Part shown: piece by piece, positions 5,810 to 7,559 of the stretch
How positions within the stretch are numbered: position 1 is the stretch's first letter
Layout of the letters: every line of letters begins with the position of its first letter
Source of the DNA: DASUBV01 sp035763085
GTDB taxonomy: Bacteria; Actinomycetota; Actinomycetes; Streptosporangiales; Streptosporangiaceae
Reading direction: 5' to 3'
NCBI GenBank assembly: GCA_035763085.1
Contig: DASUBV010000305.1
Coordinates: forward strand, 1-7,559
DNA length: 7,559 nt
Made by a program: the position numbers and the translations under genes
Notes under the pieces: generated by a model
The model's database searches: none
What the model was told of the DNA's origin: nothing
Seen by the model: the letters and a program-made list of their open reading frames with translations, nothing else

Positions 5810-6562
5810 GTGGATGCGCAGAACCGGCGTCGTGCGCTGCTCGACGTCCTGCAGCGGGACGGCGAGGTGCAGGTCAGGACCCTGGCCGCGGAGCTGTGCT
5901 GCTCCGAGATGACCGTCCGCCGCGACCTGGACGTGCTGGAGCACGACGGCGTCGTCCGGCGCGTGCACGGCGGGGCCGTCCGGGTGCAGCTGCGCCGTGA
6001 TGAGCTCCCCTACGCAGCCCGGGTGCTGGAGGCCGTGGCGGCCAAGCAGCGGATCGGCCGGGCGGTGGCCGGGCTCATCGCGGACGGCGAGACGGTGATC
6101 CTGGATTGCGGCACCACCACCCTGGAGGTGGCCAGGGCGCTGCGCGGTCGGCCGGTGACGATCCTGCCGCTGGGCCTGCGGCTGCTGCTGGAGCTGGCCG
6201 ACGATGACGCGGTCAGCCTGATCTGCCCGGGCGGGGACGTCCGGCCGGGCGAGCTGACGGTGACCGGTGACCTGGCCGAGGTGGCCTTCGAGCGGCTCCG
6301 TTTCGACACGCTGGTGCTGGGCTGCTGCGGCCTGGACGCGACCGAGGGAGTGACCACGCACGTGCCTGCCGATGCCCGGGTCAAGCGGGCCGCGCTCGGC
6401 GCTGCCCGCCGGACGATCCTGGCCAGCGACGCGGCCAAGATCGGCCTGGTGACCTTCGGCCGGGTATGCCCGCTGGCCGCCGCCGAGCGGCTGGTCACCG
6501 ACGCCAGCCCCGAGCTGGCCGGGCCCCTGGAGGCGGCCGGGCTCGTGGTGCAGCGTGTCTGA
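5810..6562 (+). CDS. DeoR-family transcriptional regulator
   Basis: The 250-residue product has the classic DeoR layout. An N-terminal winged helix-turn-helix covers about 4-58 (VQVRTLAAELCCSEMTVRRD, then LEHDGVVRRVHGGAV with the family's R-x-HGG wing). A DeoRC sensor domain covers about 75-232 and is related to the phosphosugar isomerase fold. It keeps DCGTTTLEVARAL (D99, G101-T104), the G-x-x-G-x-D...G-x-T segment at 171-182, the V-K-R-A helix at 191-194 and D207-x2-K210-x-G212, the residues that hold a phosphorylated sugar in relatives. One departure is ILPLGLRLLLEL at 118-129, where most members have a V-T-N motif. The GTG at 5810 is the only start before an in-frame TGA at 5798-5800, and no Shine-Dalgarno sequence precedes it, so translation may be leaderless. 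The MFS gene overlaps its end by 8 bases, so it probably controls that transporter. The effector is unknown. Confidence 0.95.
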   Translation: MDAQNRRRALLDVLQRDGEVQVRTLAAELCCSEMTVRRDLDVLEHDGVVRRVHGGAVRVQLRRDELPYAARVLEAVAAKQRIGRAVAGLIADGETVILDCGTTTLEVARALRGRPVTILPLGLRLLLELADDDAVSLICPGGDVRPGELTVTGDLAEVAFERLRFDTLVLGCCGLDATEGVTTHVPADARVKRAALGAARRTILASDAAKIGLVTFGRVCPLAAAERLVTDASPELAGPLEAAGLVVQRV

Positions 6563-7559
6563 CCGGCGGGCCCTGCGGGTCCGCCGGATCGCGGTCACCG
6601 CGGTCTTCATGGTGCTCGGCGCGTCCGAGGGCGTCTGGGCGGCGCGCATCCCGGCGATCAAGGCGGGCCTGCACCTGTCACCGGGCGTGCTCGGCCTGGC
6701 CCTGCTCGGCCCGGCCGTGGGCTGCGTGCTGGCCATGCCTGCCACCGGCGCCGTCCTGGCCTCGGTGGCGCCGCGCCGGGTCACTCAGCTCGGCGTCGTG
6801 CTGCTGGCCGCGATGCTGCCGGTCACCACGGTCGCGGGCTCGGCGTGGCAGCTGTTCCTGGTGCTGGCCGGGTGGGGCGCCGGCATCGGCTCGGTGGACG
6901 TGTCCATGAACACCGAGGCCGCCGCGGTGCAGGACCAGCTGGGCCGCCGGGTCATGTCCGCGTTCCACGGCTCCTACAGTGTCGGCGGGCTGGTCGGGGC
7001 CGGCCTGGGCGCCGTCGCCGCCGGGGCCGGCCTGCCGGTGCGCGCGACGTTCGTGATCGCGGCGATCGTGATGCTGGTCGTCGGCGCGGGCGGGGCACAG
7101 TTGTTCGCGGCCCGGCCGGCGCACCATGCGGCTGAGCAGCACGGGGCTGAGCACCACGGCGGCCAGCCCGCGGCGCGTGACGCGCGGGCCCGGTGGCCGC
7201 GCTGGTCCTGGACGCTGGCCGCGCTGGGCGCGATCTCGTTCGCCAGCTTCCTGGCCGAGGGCTCGGCCACCAACTGGAGCGCGGTGTACCTGCACTCGTC
7301 GCTGGGTGCCTCGCCGGCGGTCGCGGCCATCGGGTTCACGGTGTTCGCCTGCACCATGACGGCCGGCCGGCTGGGCGGGGACTGGCTGGCCGACCGGGCC
7401 GGGCCGGTGCGCCTGGTCCGGCTGTCGGCCGGAATGGCCATGGCCGGCTTCGGCGGCGCGCTGCTGATCGGCCAGGTGTGGGCCGGGCTGGCCGGCTGGG
7501 CACTGCTGGGCGCCGGGCTGTCGGTGGTCGTGCCGCTCGCGTTCACCGGCGCCGCCGCG
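6555..7559 (+). CDS. MFS transporter, YbjJ-like subgroup (partial, runs off the window)
   Basis: An open frame of 335 codons runs from GTG 6555 to the window's last base with no stop. The product shows about ten hydrophobic segments (roughly 12-28, 45-66, 78-95, 98-116, 137-158, 163-185, 219-240, 252-272, 288-307, 310-333); two more would complete the usual twelve. Motifs of the YbjJ-like MFS group are present: GASEGVWAARIPAIKAGL at 22-39, SVDVSMNTEAAAV at 113-125, SAFHGSYSVGGLVGAGLGA at 135-153, and the second-half A motif GRLGGDWLADRAGP at 271-284. The first-half A motif is degenerate (ATGAVLASVAPRR), as in this group. The central loop is histidine-rich, with H190, H191, H196, H200 and H201 set in Ala/Glu/Gly. 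The start overlaps the DeoR stop by 8 bases, implying translational coupling; an alternative ATG at 6609 would remove 18 residues and cut into the first helix. The substrate is unknown; a sugar or sugar derivative is a guess from the DeoR neighbour. Confidence 0.92.
   Translation, partial: MSDRRALRVRRIAVTAVFMVLGASEGVWAARIPAIKAGLHLSPGVLGLALLGPAVGCVLAMPATGAVLASVAPRRVTQLGVVLLAAMLPVTTVAGSAWQLFLVLAGWGAGIGSVDVSMNTEAAAVQDQLGRRVMSAFHGSYSVGGLVGAGLGAVAAGAGLPVRATFVIAAIVMLVVGAGGAQLFAARPAHHAAEQHGAEHHGGQPAARDARARWPRWSWTLAALGAISFASFLAEGSATNWSAVYLHSSLGASPAVAAIGFTVFACTMTAGRLGGDWLADRAGPVRLVRLSAGMAMAGFGGALLIGQVWAGLAGWALLGAGLSVVVPLAFTGAAA

Noticed and set aside
5756..6784. A 342-codon open frame on the minus strand opposite the DeoR gene
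   Set aside because: Low-complexity Arg/Gln/Ala/Gly translation with no family signature; the plus strand encodes an unmistakable DeoR protein and MFS start.
1..7559. tRNA, rRNA, CRISPR array, insertion sequence or attachment site
   Set aside because: I looked for cloverleaf-like arms, regularly spaced repeats, transposase motifs and long flanking repeats and saw none; this was by eye, so short or diverged elements could be missed.

Overview
The window is very GC-rich and gene-dense. Its real reading frames have strong G/C third-position bias and its families are typical of filamentous actinomycetes: an RsbW-like ATPase tail, a DUF1269 protein, a GAP/sulfolipid-1-addressing-type membrane protein, and DeoR and FCD-GntR regulators. 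This points to a high-GC actinobacterium (Streptosporangiales or Streptomyces-like), inferred from composition and protein families only. I saw no RNA gene, CRISPR array, insertion sequence or intact mobile element.

Left edge (1-480). The last 38 codons of a histidine-kinase-like ATPase (anti-sigma-factor type) end at 119. Then come about 360 bases without an intact gene. They hold two coding-like stretches in different frames, best read as a decayed gene, and a GC hairpin just beyond the end of the next gene.

Metabolic unit (478-4383). A GntR/FCD regulator (minus strand) is divergent from a 1025-residue protein (plus strand). The latter fuses an FAD-binding 2-hydroxyacid dehydrogenase to an iron-sulfur and CCG-domain electron-transfer module (YdiJ / D-2-hydroxyglutarate or D-lactate dehydrogenase type). 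An 86-bp spacer separates them and carries a perfect 18-bp palindrome, the obvious candidate operator. The likely logic is that the regulator senses a 2-hydroxyacid or related carboxylate and releases the oxidising enzyme. The substrate cannot be fixed from sequence.

Membrane pair (4560-5734). A DUF1269 protein with a glycine-rich hydrophobic core is followed 23 bp later by a six-helix GAP-family membrane protein. Each has a clear ribosome binding site, so this looks like a two-gene operon, functionally poorly described.

Right edge (5735-7559). An AT-rich island with an inverted repeat precedes a DeoR-type regulator that starts at GTG without a visible Shine-Dalgarno sequence. An MFS transporter of the YbjJ-like type overlaps the regulator's end by 8 nt and runs off the window with 335 codons visible. 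The pair looks like a regulator plus cognate transporter.

No single gene here is of an unknown kind. The parts most worth a second look are the palindromic divergent promoter with its fused dehydrogenase, the DUF1269-GAP pair, the apparently leaderless DeoR start, and the decayed gene near the left edge.
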